From Microvirga sp. BSC39 (GTDB lineage: Bacteria; Pseudomonadota; Alphaproteobacteria; Rhizobiales; Beijerinckiaceae), in contig NZ_JPUG01000060.1 of the NCBI RefSeq assembly GCF_000739015.1, forward strand, positions 171,849 through 235,848: a stretch of DNA of 64,000 bases. Direction: 5' to 3'. The translations under genes were made by a program, and so were the position numbers. How positions within the stretch are numbered: the first letter of the stretch is position 1; each line of letters starts with the position of its first letter. Below are positions 26,100 through 37,437 of this stretch, in pieces. A model generated the notes under the pieces. That model did no database searches and was not told the DNA's origin. It saw only the letters and a list, made by a program, of their open reading frames with translations.

Positions 26100-26729
26100 C
26101 TAGGCGGCCTTGCGGCACGCCTCGCTGATGGTCTCACTGATTTGTCGGCGAACTGCCTCAATGGCCTGCTCGCGGGCTTCCGGCCCGAAAGCAAGCTTCT
26201 CTGCCCGCAGGAAGGTCACGTCGGTGATCCCCATGAAGCCGAGAAGGTTGCGCAGATGAGGCTCCTGCGAGTCCATCGCCTGCGCCGGTCCCTCGCTGTA
26301 AAATCCGCCGCGGCTCTCGATGACCATGGCACGCTTGCCCTTGAGAAGGCCCTCGGGGCCGCTCTCGCTGTAGCTGAACGTGATGCCGGCCCGCAGCACG
26401 TGGTCAAACCAGGCCTTCAGGGTCGAGGGCATGCCGAAGTTGTACATGGGCGCACCGATAATAAGCGTATCGGCGGCCTTGAGCTCGGTGATCAGCCCAT
26501 CCGAGAGGGATCGGGCGGCAGCTTGAGCCGAATTGCCGGGCTCATTCCCGCGCAGCGCCGTGGCGGAGTCGATGGTCAGGTGCGGAACGGGATCGCGGCC
26601 AAGATCCCTGGCGATGACCCGCATGGCGGGATCATGGGACCGCAGGCGGGCGACGGTTTCCTCAACAAGCTGGGTGGAGACGGAGGCCTCGCCGAGGGCG
26701 CTGCTGGTGATCACGAGAGCTGTGGACAT
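26100..26729 (-). CDS. azoR: FMN-dependent NADH azoreductase
   Basis: A 209-residue flavodoxin-like FMN oxidoreductase of the AzoR/AcpD family, reducing azo compounds or quinones with NADH. The FMN segments APMYNFGMPSTLKAWFDHVL and VIESRGGFYSEG are present. ATG 26729 (MSTALVITSSALGEAS) is the proper start; an upstream extension to 27041 overlaps the divergent LysR gene and is rejected. It is divergent from the LysR regulator at 26845, a common arrangement for quinone-responsive control. Its stop codon abuts an IS481 end, so the last residues could have been altered. Confidence 0.9.
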   Translation of the reverse strand: MSTALVITSSALGEASVSTQLVEETVARLRSHDPAMRVIARDLGRDPVPHLTIDSATALRGNEPGNSAQAAARSLSDGLITELKAADTLIIGAPMYNFGMPSTLKAWFDHVLRAGITFSYSESGPEGLLKGKRAMVIESRGGFYSEGPAQAMDSQEPHLRNLLGFMGITDVTFLRAEKLAFGPEAREQAIEAVRRQISETISEACRKAA

Positions 26730-26844
26730 GAGACAATCCTTCCAAGGGTTCTGGTCCTTGCGGTACGACCGAGTTAATGGTTCATCGGATGCAGCAGAAG
26801 GCGCATAGTTTGCACCATGCTGTTGCCAACGGAGGAACACTGCT

Positions 26845-27768
26845 GTGACAGAGCTGGAGGAGCTGAGAACTTTCGTGGAGGTCATCGAGAGCGGCGGCCT
26901 CAACCGCGCCGCGGCCCGCCTGGGGGTCTCGAAATCCATCATCAGTCGGAGAATTACGCGTCTGGAGACGGATCTCGGCACCCGACTGCTCAGCCGCAGC
27001 ACGCGCGGCATCATCCCGACGGAGGCCGGCATGGAATTCAAAGCGCGGTGCGACCGGATCCTTGCGGAACTGAACGAGGCGCGCGATGCGGTGGCGCAGC
27101 AGGGGCGATCCGTGCGTGGGCGTCTGCGGCTGTCCGCACCGCTGGCGTTTGGCGTGCGGCACCTGGTGCCGGTCCTGGCGGACCTCGCCTCGGCCCACCC
27201 TGACCTTGAGATTGACGTGTCCTACACCGACCGTGTGGTCGACCTGCTCGGCGAGCGGTTCGATGCTGCGGTCCGTATCGGCTCCCTCAGGGACTCCAGC
27301 CTCGTCGTCCGCAAAATAGCGCCCGTTCACGCGGTACTGGTCGCAAGTCCCGGCTACCTGGCCCGTCATGGGCGGCCGAGGACACCGCAGGATCTCGTTG
27401 GCCACAAATGCCTGATCTACACGGGAAGCCTAGTGCCCGAGTGGCAATTCCTGTCGGGCAAGCGCCGGATCTCGATCCGACCTGAGGGACGACTGAGGTC
27501 GGACAGCGGGGAGGCCATTCTCCAATGGGCGATCGCGGGCATCGGGATCGCCGACTCTCCATCGTTCCTGGTTTCCGACGCGATTGAGGATGGTGCCCTC
27601 GAACCCCTTCTGCTGAGGTATCCCAGGCCCGAGTACGGCATCCACGTCGTGCGCCCGCCAGGCTCCCACGTCCCGGGCAAGGTCCGGGTTCTGATCGACA
27701 CGCTCGTCGAACGTTTCGGAGGAACGCCTGACTGGGATCGATGCTTGGCCGCTCGGAGCAATCGTTAG
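26845..27768 (+). CDS. LysR-family transcriptional regulator
   Basis: A 307-residue LysR regulator. The winged helix-turn-helix is at residues 1-65 (TELEELRTFVEVIESGGLNR, then LGVSKSIISRRITRLETDLG). A two-lobed effector domain fills residues about 90-295. It starts at GTG 26845 and diverges from azoR with 115 bases between starts, so control of azoR is likely. The inducer is probably a quinone or azo compound, by analogy. Confidence 0.92.
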   Translation: MTELEELRTFVEVIESGGLNRAAARLGVSKSIISRRITRLETDLGTRLLSRSTRGIIPTEAGMEFKARCDRILAELNEARDAVAQQGRSVRGRLRLSAPLAFGVRHLVPVLADLASAHPDLEIDVSYTDRVVDLLGERFDAAVRIGSLRDSSLVVRKIAPVHAVLVASPGYLARHGRPRTPQDLVGHKCLIYTGSLVPEWQFLSGKRRISIRPEGRLRSDSGEAILQWAIAGIGIADSPSFLVSDAIEDGALEPLLLRYPRPEYGIHVVRPPGSHVPGKVRVLIDTLVERFGGTPDWDRCLAARSNR

Positions 27769-28276
27769 TCCTTTGACGAGAGAAATCGTTATCCGCCATA
27801 CCAGCGAAGTTGCCGCCAGGCGACACATGCATGAGCTTTAGAAATCCGCCGGCGGAGTGGCTCTAGTCGGCGAAGCCGCAGGGAGCGGCGATTGACTTAA
27901 AGGCCCGGTCCTGTGTGGGAAGCAGGTGTACGCCTGTTCAGCTTTAGCGAAGGGCCGCTTCTGGCACTCCTGCGACGTAAGCCTTTGGTCAGCTTTGGTT
28001 GATCAGAGCTGACGTTCTTTGAGCGGCTGGATTATGAACGTGTGACCCAGAGCCAGTATTTGAGGATGTGCTAGTGGTGATCTAGCCGCTGTTCTCAGCA
28101 GGCTAATGGGCATCCAGGTTCGTGCGAAGCCGGTCGAGTTGATCCTTGAGGACACTCAGTTCGTCAGCCGCAAGTCCCGTCGCGCAGAGTAGCTCATCCC
28201 ACTCAACTGGCTGACCCTTGATACTTGAATTCTTGGCTATTTCCTCCCATCTCGCCGACCGCGAGCACAGAGAAGG
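27769..28276. other. Intergenic region before htpG
   Basis: About 500 bases. On the minus strand near 28106-28240 an open frame reads KGQPVEWDELLCATGLAADE followed by LSVLKDQLDRLRTNLDAH and a stop. It looks protein-like, but I find no good start codon outside htpG, so it may be the tail of a lost gene. A heat-shock promoter for htpG should lie here but was not identified. Confidence 0.4.
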
Positions 28277-30178
28277 ATGCCCGAAGCCATGACGACTGCA
28301 GAAGCCACTGTCCCCGAGAAACACACCTTCGAGGCCGATGTCGCCAAGCTGCTGCACCTGATGGTGCACTCCGTCTATTCGGACAAGGACGTCTTCCTGC
28401 GCGAGCTGATCTCCAATGCGGCCGACGCCTGCGAGAAGCTGCGCTATGAGGCGATCGCCATTCCAGCCCTGCTTGGCGACGATCCCAAGGCCAGGATCAC
28501 GCTGCTGGTCGATGCCGAGAACCGCCGCCTGACGATCGAGGATAACGGCATCGGCATGAGCCGGGATGAGATGATCGAGGCGCTCGGCACCATCGCACGC
28601 TCGGGCACCAAAGCCTTCATGGACCGGATTCAGGCCGCTCAAGGCGGGGAAGGGGCCCAACTCATCGGGCAGTTCGGTGTGGGCTTCTACTCGGCCTTCA
28701 TGGTAGCCGACCGGGTCGATGTCATTTCACGCCGGGCCGGCAGCGATGACGCCGCCCTTTGGTCCTCCGACGGTAAGGGCTCCTATACGATCGGCACCAC
28801 TGACATTGGCAACGCGCCGGTCCGTGGCACCCGGGTCACCCTGCACCTAATGGAGGACGCCGCCTCCTACACGGAGCGCTTCACGCTGGAGCGCATCGTC
28901 AAGGAGCAGTCGGGCCATGTTCCGGTTCCGATCGCCATCATTGAGAAGCCCGGGGCGGAGCCCCAGGAGGTCGCCGACGGGGCTGCGCTCTGGGTGAAGC
29001 CCCGCAGCGAGATCACGGCGGAGGACTATACGGATTTCTATCGCAGCGTGGCTGGCCAGTTCGATGAACCGGCCCTGACGGTGCATTTCCGGGCTGAGGG
29101 TCGCCACGAATATACGACGCTCGCCTTCGTGCCGGGCGCCAAGCCCTTCGACCTGTTTGATCCCGACCGCCACGGGCGGGTGAAGCTTTACGTGAAGCGG
29201 GTCTTCATCACCGATGAGGCCGAGATCCTGCCACGTTACTTGCGTTTCGTGCGGGGGCTGGTGGATTCCGCCGACCTGCCGCTCAATGTGTCGCGCGAGA
29301 TGATCCAGGAGAGCCCGATCCTGGCAGCCATCAAGAAGGGAGTGACCAGCCGGGTTCTAAACGAGCTCGACAAGCTCGCACAGAGCAATTCTGAGGCTTA
29401 TGCCAAGATCTGGGACAACTTTGGCCCTGTGCTGAAGGAAGGTCTTTATGAAGATTTCGAGCGCCGTCAGACCCTGCTGGGGCTGGCCCGATTCAAGACC
29501 ACAGCATCAGGAGGTGGTTGGCGGTCGCTCAAGGACTATGTCGGTTCTCTCAAGGAGAACCAGAACGCGATCTACTATGTGACTGGCTCTGATCTTTCAC
29601 GCCTTGAAAATTCCCCTCAGCTTGAGGGTTTCCGGGCGCGTGGCATCGAGGTGCTGCTACTGCGAGACCAAGTTGATAGCTTCTGGGTCACCGCACCTAT
29701 CGACTTCGAGGGCAAGCCATTCAAATCAGTCACCCAAGGCGCGGCGGACTTAACATCCATCCCGCTGATCGATGCGGAGGGTGGCTCCGACGTGGAAGCT
29801 CCGGAAACGGTGAAGAGCTTCATTGTTACTCTCAAGGCCACGCTCGGCGAGGCGGTCTCCGACGTCCGCCCTTCCGAACGACTGACCGAAAGCGCTGTAT
29901 GCTTGGTTGCACCTGAAAGTGGCATGGATCGCCAGTTGGAGCGTTTGCTGGCGAGAGCGGGGCAATTGCCATCAGCCACCAAGCCTATTCTCGAGATCAA
30001 CCCGCGCCACGATCTAATCGTTGCCCTGGCGAATTTGGGCGATGATGAGGGGACACTCCGCGAAGACGTGGCACACTTGCTCTTGGATGAGGCGCGCATC
30101 CTGGACGGAGAGCTCCCAGCCGATGCCAAGGCATTCTCGCAGCGCCTCGCTCGTGTTATGCGGCGGTCTGCTCCCTGA
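28277..30178 (+). CDS. htpG: Molecular chaperone HtpG (Hsp90)
   Basis: A 633-residue Hsp90, an ATP-driven cytosolic chaperone for stress-damaged and client proteins. The GHKL ATPase domain has ELISNAADACEKLR, DNGIGMSRDEM and GQFGVGFYSAFMV. The middle domain has LYVKRVFITD and LPRYLRFVRGLVDSADLPLN, and the C-terminal dimer domain is complete. Start is ATG 28277 or ATG 28289 (MTTAEATVPEKHTFEADVAK); the AGAAGG motif lies immediately before 28277, which spaces better for 28289. Single gene, no partner in the operon. Confidence 0.95.
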   Translation: MPEAMTTAEATVPEKHTFEADVAKLLHLMVHSVYSDKDVFLRELISNAADACEKLRYEAIAIPALLGDDPKARITLLVDAENRRLTIEDNGIGMSRDEMIEALGTIARSGTKAFMDRIQAAQGGEGAQLIGQFGVGFYSAFMVADRVDVISRRAGSDDAALWSSDGKGSYTIGTTDIGNAPVRGTRVTLHLMEDAASYTERFTLERIVKEQSGHVPVPIAIIEKPGAEPQEVADGAALWVKPRSEITAEDYTDFYRSVAGQFDEPALTVHFRAEGRHEYTTLAFVPGAKPFDLFDPDRHGRVKLYVKRVFITDEAEILPRYLRFVRGLVDSADLPLNVSREMIQESPILAAIKKGVTSRVLNELDKLAQSNSEAYAKIWDNFGPVLKEGLYEDFERRQTLLGLARFKTTASGGGWRSLKDYVGSLKENQNAIYYVTGSDLSRLENSPQLEGFRARGIEVLLLRDQVDSFWVTAPIDFEGKPFKSVTQGAADLTSIPLIDAEGGSDVEAPETVKSFIVTLKATLGEAVSDVRPSERLTESAVCLVAPESGMDRQLERLLARAGQLPSATKPILEINPRHDLIVALANLGDDEGTLREDVAHLLLDEARILDGELPADAKAFSQRLARVMRRSAP

Positions 30179-30357
30179 CCGCCGGATGACGCGAGGTGCT
30201 CAGCGCAGCGTATTCGCAGGCCCTGCCGCGGTTGTGCCTGAGCAGGGCGGGCATCTCGGCCCGGTGATACAGCGTGTAATCTCCTTTATGCCGGCCGCCG
30301 GAAAGTGAGGTTCAAGCTGAGAAGATGCCTTAGACGTAACCTCGAGGTGTATGGCGT

Positions 30358-30639
30358 TTAGTCTCCTCTGATCCGGCGGAGGCCCCCCGCGGCGACAGGA
30401 TCAACCCTCAAGATTGGGTGCCCTCCCGGCGAGCTGCGCTGTGAAAATTGTAACCGCTCATAGCCGCCACTCTCTAAAGGCAGAAAGTAAAGCCCGTTTG
30501 TTTCGCCCTTCAGAAAGCAGCGCAGGCCAATGTAGAAGCTCTCCTCATAACCCTTTACGGCTCGACGGATGGCGGGATGAACAACAAGAGTGATGCTCTT
30601 GCTCTCGCAGACCTCTTCGACGGTTTCGAAACTCAACAC
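30358..30639 (-). CDS. Hypothetical protein
   Basis: A 93-residue frame from GTG 30639 (GCGAGG upstream), beginning MLSFETVEEVCESKSITLVV and continuing HPAIRRAVKGYEESFYIGLR. Composition and mixed hydrophobic pattern favour a real protein. It resembles small conserved Methylobacteriaceae proteins, but I cannot name a family. It lies between the two chaperone loci. Confidence 0.48.
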   Translation of the reverse strand: MLSFETVEEVCESKSITLVVHPAIRRAVKGYEESFYIGLRCFLKGETNGLYFLPLESGGYERLQFSQRSSPGGHPILRVDPVAAGGLRRIRGD

Positions 30640-30779
30640 GGCTGAACCTCGCTGCCAAGGCGGCTGACCACCCGCCTCTGAGGGTTAACGCATCTCTTAG
30701 ACCGCTGTTCGCCCCACCTTCAGCTTATCCACTAAGGGATTAGCTTGCCTGACCAAGAGCATTGGAGTATCAACTCGCG

Positions 30780-30806
30780 TTAGCACTCTCATGCGTCGAG
30801 TGCTAA
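30780..30806. promoter_or_regulatory. CIRCE element (HrcA operator)
   Basis: TTAGCACTC-N9-GAGTGCTAA is an exact CIRCE inverted repeat, lying 57 bases before groES. The HrcA repressor binds it and releases during heat shock, so groESL is heat-inducible. Confidence 0.95.
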
Positions 30807-30862
30807 CCGTGCCGCTCGGCGCAGATGAGTGCCCCCAATTCCAAAAACAAGGAGGCACACCC

Positions 30863-31177
30863 ATGACCTTTCGCCCATTGCACGATCGCGTTGTCGTCCG
30901 CCGTATCGAAGCCGAAGAGAAGACGGCCGGCGGCATCATCATCCCGGACACCGCCAAGGAGAAGCCGCAAGAGGGCGAAGTTATCGCTGTCGGCCCGGGC
31001 GCCCGTGACGAGAGCGGCAAGGTTGTCGCCCTCGACGTGAAGGCCGGCGACCGCGTCCTGTTCGGCAAGTGGTCCGGCACCGAGGTGCGTATCGACGGTC
31101 AGGATCTCCTGATCATGAAGGAATCCGACATCATGGGCGTGATCGAGCAGTCCGCCGCGGCTCAGAAGGCCGCTTAA
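30863..31177 (+). CDS. groES: Co-chaperonin GroES
   Basis: A 104-residue Hsp10 that caps the GroEL ring. It shows [12 protein letters not shown], the mobile loop [20 protein letters not shown] and the strand [17 protein letters not shown] 30863 follows AAGGAGG. It lies 57 bases after CIRCE and 41 bases before groEL, in the standard operon. Rhizobiales often carry several groESL operons; whether this is the main copy is unknown. Confidence 0.97.
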   Translation: MTFRPLHDRVVVRRIEAEEKTAGGIIIPDTAKEKPQEGEVIAVGPGARDESGKVVALDVKAGDRVLFGKWSGTEVRIDGQDLLIMKESDIMGVIEQSAAAQKAA

Positions 31178-31215
31178 CAGCTCAGCCCGACCAGATAGAA
31201 CCAACAGGAGGTTAG

Positions 31216-32868
<1,653 letters not shown>

Positions 32869-32896
32869 GTCCTGCCCTCCATCATCCCAATGGAAT

Positions 32897-32928
32897 GGCC
32901 CCGGAGAAATCGAAATCCGGGGCCTTTT
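32897..32928 (+). terminator. Rho-independent terminator of groESL
   Basis: GGCCCCGGA (32897-32905) pairs with TCCGGGGCC (32916-32924) and is followed by TTTT. It lies 28 bases after the groEL stop. Confidence 0.9.
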
Positions 32929-33132
32929 CGTTTGTGCTGTGAATTTGAATAGGCGGTCACGCCGGTGAAGATTGAGCGGACAGGTGCGTCGCACGATGCG
33001 GCTGTGAGACCAAGTCGTTGGCCGTTCTCCATCCTTTGGAACTGTCGCGCCAATTCTGGCATAGCGAACGCGCTCGGTTGTCGAGCCGGCCAAGCGCTTC
33101 TTCGCCTAACCACACCCGAGGCAATAGTCGCA

Positions 33133-33453
33133 TCAGCGCTTATTCAGCGGGACCACGTTGGATCCAGCCGTGCTGGTGCCCGTGGCGGGCTTGATCCTGC
33201 TGAGGAGGGTGGGCGAGACATTCCACCTCTGCCCGATGTCGGTGATCACCGTCACGGTCTTCTTGTTGTAGCGCGTTAGCATGCCCTCAAATGGACCCTG
33301 GCTGGTAGGCTGGAAGGTGACCCAGTCCCCAATCTTGAAGTCCAGCATCTCCACATGAGCGCGCATCTGGTCGAGAAAGCGCAGACGCTCGACAATGCGG
33401 TGGTTGAGATCGATGAGCTCGGCCTCGGTCAGTTGGTCAATGTCGATCTTCAT
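33133..33453 (-). CDS. Conserved hypothetical protein
   Basis: A 106-residue protein beginning MKIDIDQLTEAELIDLNHRI. The first half is helical (VERLRFLDQMRAHVEMLDF). The second half is a small beta domain (KIGDWVTFQPTSQGPFEGML, then NKKTVTVITDIGQRWNVSP) that looks like a KOW/SH3-type fold. Similar proteins are frequent in Methylobacteriaceae. Function is unknown; nucleic-acid or ribosome binding would fit the fold. Convergent with groEL. Confidence 0.75.
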   Translation of the reverse strand: MKIDIDQLTEAELIDLNHRIVERLRFLDQMRAHVEMLDFKIGDWVTFQPTSQGPFEGMLTRYNKKTVTVITDIGQRWNVSPTLLSRIKPATGTSTAGSNVVPLNKR

Positions 33454-33601
33454 AGCAGTGCCCTCGACTAAGCCGGGCTAGGATTAGTGAGCGACTGTCT
33501 GGCCAGCGATTTTGCATGTCAAGGGCGCGATGCACCCTTTAAGCGGTGTCGTGCAGAAAGGCTGCGTTCCATAGATCGGAGCAGCAGGTCCATAAGTGCC
33601 G

Positions 33602-36064
33602 TCAGAACATTTGATTATCGTCTCTGCCGGAAGTTGCAGTGCGTGCTCGTGTGCGACGAGGGACCTCAATTCTTGTATCTGCAGATCTTTTCGCAGACAC
33701 CGACACCCGCTTGTGTCCATCACTGGCATTGCCCGTCCGCACAGCGGGAAGCCGGCCTCTGGGAGTGCCAGTCCGGTTCCTCGCCTGAGAATGCTGTGCC
33801 TTTGGTGAATGCTCGTCGAGAAAAGCGCGGCAAGCCGTGAAATCGGTGATCACATCTGGTGGGCAGTCGACTGCCTGCTGCTCGGCAAGCGACCGAGCAT
33901 AGCGCACCATTGCTTCACTCGGAGGACGCGACCCCGTCTGCGGTGCGTCCTTTGCAGGCCCAGATGATCGTTGCGGTGCATGTTGGTCAAGGAAGGCTCG
34001 ACAGATTGCGCTATTGCTTTTGAGTCCGCGGGGGAGCTTCAGTCCACGTTGGGCAGCAATGGAGGTCGCGAAAGCAATCATCGCCTTGGTTGGCGGTTTT
34101 CCATCCGCGCCGGTGGGTGTCGGGAGATACGTTGGATCAAGAGCAACAGCGTCCGACTGACTAATCGTTGTGATCAGCTCTCTGACACGGATGCGGGTTC
34201 GCTCCTGATAGGCCGTGGCTCTGCCGATCGCCTCGGCTCGCGTGGATGCACGTCCGATCTCGGCAAGATCCGCCTCGAACATTGCCCGGCCAACCGGGTC
34301 GCCATAGGCAGGAAAGACACGACGAACAGCAGCGATGAACGCGAGTCCAACTTCCGTCACCTGGATCGGCGGGTCCTTGCCCTTCAGCAACTCAACATAC
34401 TGGCTCTTCTGGAGCTTGGGCAGGATCGTGTCGCGGGTCGCCGCGGTCCCGAGGCCTTTGGGCTCGTTCGGATTCGCCGGGTTCTCGAGAGCAGCTTTAA
34501 GTGTGGGGTCTTCCACCTGATCGACGAGGTGCCCCATCACGACCGGCAACTCGCCGCGGGTGATGCGGCGGGGTGGCTCGGTTTTAGCGGTCTCGATCCG
34601 AGTATCGGTCGCTTTCCCAGGCTCGTTGTCCTGGATTGACGACGGCAGGCGTCCCGTGGTGGGCTCCTCGTCCGGCTTGGCCTTGCCGGGAACAGTCTCG
34701 CTCTCCTCGTCGGCCTCGGCTCCATAGACCGCCCGCCAGCCAGGCGACTTGATCACGCTGCCTCTGACTGAAAACCGCTTTGGACCGAGTGACGTCGCAA
34801 CTTGCACAGCAATGGTGGTCCGAGCGTCAGTACCGTCAGGCAGGTGGGCTGCCAGGAAGCTCTTGGCCACCAGCTCCCAGAGGCGCAGCTGATCCCCGTT
34901 GATGCTCCCGGGCTGAGGCACCTTGCGTAATGGCACGATGGCGTGGTGCTCGCCTGGATCCTTTACGTAATGGCCCTTGTTCCCCTTGCGAAACACCAGT
35001 TCGCCAGCGGCTGGCACGAGGCTCGCAAGATCAGTCAGAACTGCGACGACGCTTGCGATCACTGTGCTAGCGTCGCCGGTTTGGCTCTCCGGTAGGTGCT
35101 CGGACTCGGTGCGAGGATAGGTCAGGTATCCCTGATCATAGAGCTCCTGTGCCAGCTTCGCCGTGTGTTGGGGATCCCAGCCAAATCGTTTGGCGCAGCG
35201 GCGTGCGAGAGTATCCTTGGAGAACAGGCGAGGGGGCGACCGGCGCACATCTTTCTGCTCGACACTAAGGGGCCCCGACCAGGAGGCGGCTGCCTGCTGG
35301 ATGGTCTCTGCCACCTGCTTGTCGAGGATCTTGTCCTTTGGCGCGTGCCAGAGGGTGATCTCGGCCCCGCTGTCCGCCGTAACGGCCAGGGCAATCTTGA
35401 AATAGTCCTGCGGGACGAAGTCACGGATGCGCTTCTCGAGGTCAGCAAGGATCGCAAGCGTCGGAGTCTGCACGCCGCCAAAGCGCCAGGGCTGTCGGAA
35501 AGCCGGCGGCCGGAGTCGTAATGAGATGGCACGCGTGCCGTTGAGCCCCAGGTGGTAGTCCTCATATTGGCGGCACAGGGCCTCTAGATAGGCGGCATAG
35601 TCCCGCTCCCCCGAGTCTGGCTCCTTGGCCATGGTCGCAAAGGCACGTCGAATCGAGACTTCATCGAGAGCACCAAGCTTCAGACGGTCCACCCGACCCC
35701 GATAGCCAAGATGTTCGAGCACCTCCCAGGCTATCATTGAGCCCTCCCGGCCTGGGTCGGTGGCGATGATGACACGCTCCACGCCCTGAAGAGCTTGCTT
35801 GATCGCCTCGATCTTGGGCCTGTGGGACTGCCCAGAGCGGCTGGTGCCGTATGTAACAGGGATATGCTTGAGCATGATCGGGAGGGTGTCAAAGCGCCAG
35901 GGCTTCCATTCCTCCCGCACATTGCCAGGCTCCTCGGCAGCTAGGAGGTGGCCCTCAGCCGAGACACAGATCGTCGTAGGCGATTTGAAGAACCGCTGCA
36001 GCTGGCGCATGGCCGAGGGCTTCTCGAAAAAGAACAGCGTGCGCGATGCCGATTGAGCAGTCAT
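33602..36064 (-). CDS. topB: DNA topoisomerase III, with C-terminal repeats
   Basis: An 820-residue type IA topoisomerase that passes single strands through a transient break. The TOPRIM region has FFFEKPSAM (residues 11-19) and ATDPGREGSMIAWEVLEHLG (about 101-120). The catalytic Tyr316 is in YLTYPRTE. An acidic, Pro/Thr-rich insertion lies near residues 450-510. After the core come two related segments of about 40 residues (about 657-697 and 714-754), each of the form PPxxAMxxxAxSxAxQ...CRAFLDxHxP, and a basic tail. Such repeats occur in topoisomerases and relaxases carried on plasmids and integrative elements. It is probably linked to a mobile replicon, not the housekeeping topA. Confidence 0.92.
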   Translation of the reverse strand: MTAQSASRTLFFFEKPSAMRQLQRFFKSPTTICVSAEGHLLAAEEPGNVREEWKPWRFDTLPIMLKHIPVTYGTSRSGQSHRPKIEAIKQALQGVERVIIATDPGREGSMIAWEVLEHLGYRGRVDRLKLGALDEVSIRRAFATMAKEPDSGERDYAAYLEALCRQYEDYHLGLNGTRAISLRLRPPAFRQPWRFGGVQTPTLAILADLEKRIRDFVPQDYFKIALAVTADSGAEITLWHAPKDKILDKQVAETIQQAAASWSGPLSVEQKDVRRSPPRLFSKDTLARRCAKRFGWDPQHTAKLAQELYDQGYLTYPRTESEHLPESQTGDASTVIASVVAVLTDLASLVPAAGELVFRKGNKGHYVKDPGEHHAIVPLRKVPQPGSINGDQLRLWELVAKSFLAAHLPDGTDARTTIAVQVATSLGPKRFSVRGSVIKSPGWRAVYGAEADEESETVPGKAKPDEEPTTGRLPSSIQDNEPGKATDTRIETAKTEPPRRITRGELPVVMGHLVDQVEDPTLKAALENPANPNEPKGLGTAATRDTILPKLQKSQYVELLKGKDPPIQVTEVGLAFIAAVRRVFPAYGDPVGRAMFEADLAEIGRASTRAEAIGRATAYQERTRIRVRELITTISQSDAVALDPTYLPTPTGADGKPPTKAMIAFATSIAAQRGLKLPRGLKSNSAICRAFLDQHAPQRSSGPAKDAPQTGSRPPSEAMVRYARSLAEQQAVDCPPDVITDFTACRAFLDEHSPKAQHSQARNRTGTPRGRLPAVRTGNASDGHKRVSVSAKRSADTRIEVPRRTRARTATSGRDDNQMF

Positions 36065-36188
36065 GGCCTACAGTCATGCAATCCAATTGCGATGTGCTGC
36101 CCAAAGCCTACCGCGTGGAACGAATAGAGAACATTACTCGCGGGGACATCGCTGGTCAAGGAAAGGATAGAGCGAAAGCTGAGCGGCC

Positions 36189-36416
36189 CTTAACGGCATT
36201 GTCACCGAGGCGCTGGATGCCGGGATGATCGCGGCTGCCCAGGCGGTGGAGCATTACGAGATCACCCGCTACGGCACCCTGCTGGCCTGGGCCAAGCAAC
36301 GGGGCCTGTCCGAGGCCGAAGGACTCATCAAGGAGACCTTGGTGGAGGAAGAGAATACTGACCAGATCCTCTCTGAACTGGCCGAGGACGCCATCAACCC
36401 GGCCGCTGCAACCTAG
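36189..36416 (+). pseudogene. C-terminal fragment of a DUF892 ferritin-like protein
   Basis: About 75 residues match the end of YciF/DUF892 proteins: AAAQAVEHYEITRYGTLLAW, then AKQRGLSEAEGLIKETLVEE and ENTDQILSELAEDAINPAA. The N-terminal two helices with half of the di-metal ligands are missing. A frame from ATG 36225 could be translated, but lacks the four-helix core. The truncation point lies close to the topB start. Confidence 0.72.
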
Positions 36417-36422
36417 AAGGCC

Positions 36423-36971
36423 TTGAGAGGACCAGATCCGGCCACCAGGGATCAAGGGCACGTGGAGGAAACGCTACCTAGGTCGTTCTTCGCCCGCGAC
36501 GCGGTGACGGTCGCCCGTGACCTGATCGGACCCGTCATGCTTGTGGACGGGACCGGTGGCATGATCGTGGAAGCTGAGGCGTACACCAGCGACGATCCTG
36601 CCTCCCACAGCTTCCGTGGCTCGACCTCCCGGAATGCGGCCATGTTCGGTCCCGCCGGGCACGCCTACGTATACCGGTCATACGGAATGCACTGGTGCCT
36701 CAACTTCGTCTGCCTGCCGGGCAGCGCGGTGCTCATCAGAGCCGTCGAGCCAACAAACGGCATCGGGATCATGAGCGCGCGGCGCGGTGTCGACTACCCG
36801 CGCCTTCTCTGCTCGGGGCCTGGTCGCCTGTGCCAGGCCCTGGGCCTGACCATAGCCCACAACGAGCTGCCTTTGGATCAAGCCCCCCTTCAGGTTTTCA
36901 GCCGCGAGGGGCCGGTCGATGTTAGGGCAGGCGTGCGTGTCGGCATCACCCGCGCCGCTGGGATGCCTTAG
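36423..36971 (+). CDS. DNA-3-methyladenine glycosylase (AAG type), C-terminally truncated
   Basis: An AAG/MPG-type glycosylase that excises alkylated purines in base-excision repair. It shows [19 protein letters not shown], the catalytic Glu in [19 protein letters not shown], and [19 protein letters not shown]. The frame opens at TTG 36423, but GTG 36462 ([10 protein letters not shown]) fits the family better. An in-frame TAG at 36969 replaces the Trp codon of the usual PWRF segment. After it the frame reads FALAGSRFVSRK to a TGA at 37014, the normal C-terminus. The last 15 or so residues are thus lost; the catalytic core remains. Confidence 0.87.
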   Translation: MRGPDPATRDQGHVEETLPRSFFARDAVTVARDLIGPVMLVDGTGGMIVEAEAYTSDDPASHSFRGSTSRNAAMFGPAGHAYVYRSYGMHWCLNFVCLPGSAVLIRAVEPTNGIGIMSARRGVDYPRLLCSGPGRLCQALGLTIAHNELPLDQAPLQVFSREGPVDVRAGVRVGITRAAGMP

Positions 36972-37143
36972 TGCTTTGCTCTTGCAGGTTCGCGCTTCGT
37001 CAGCCGGAAGATATGATCGACGTCATAGCCGGCAGAAGCGCGGCTTCGAACATTGAGGCCGTCCTCGACAAGCCCGTGCCCCGACGCGAAGATCCGCAAC
37101 GAGCTGTGATCTCGCTCACCGCGTGTCCAAGCGGTGTTGCCGA

Positions 37144-37380
37144 TCACGCCCGCGCAAGCACCATGCTGTCCAGCACTGCACCATAATGGCAGGTCGCGCC
37201 AATCAGCACGAACGCGTGCCAGATCGCGTTGCGAAAGCGCAGGCCTTCCCACACGTGGAAGACCAAGCCCACCTTGTAGAGAAGACCACCTGCTGCCAGA
37301 AGGGCGAGGGTCGAGCCCGGCAGGGCATCGAGCACGGCCTCGTACGCCATGACGCCGCTCCAGCCGAGAAGCAGGCGCCT
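37144..37380 (-). pseudogene. C-terminal fragment of a hemolysin III (YqfA/PAQR) protein
   Basis: The frame reads STLALLAAGGLLYKVGLVFH, then VWEGLRFRNAIWHAFVLIGA and TCHYGAVLD, the last two membrane segments with the conserved HxxxH zinc motif of hemolysin III proteins. The first five membrane helices are missing. Upstream sequence on this strand is unrelated. Not functional. Confidence 0.72.
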
Positions 37381-37437
37381 GATCCAAGCCTACACCCAGA
37401 ATAGATGCGTCCTTCTCCGGTAACCTGACGGTGCCAC

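Noticed and set aside
33484..33729. Cys-rich minus-strand frame ending ...PLTCKIAGQTVAH
   Set aside because: Its start must lie inside topB in another frame; the portion beyond topB is short, so it is at most a remnant.
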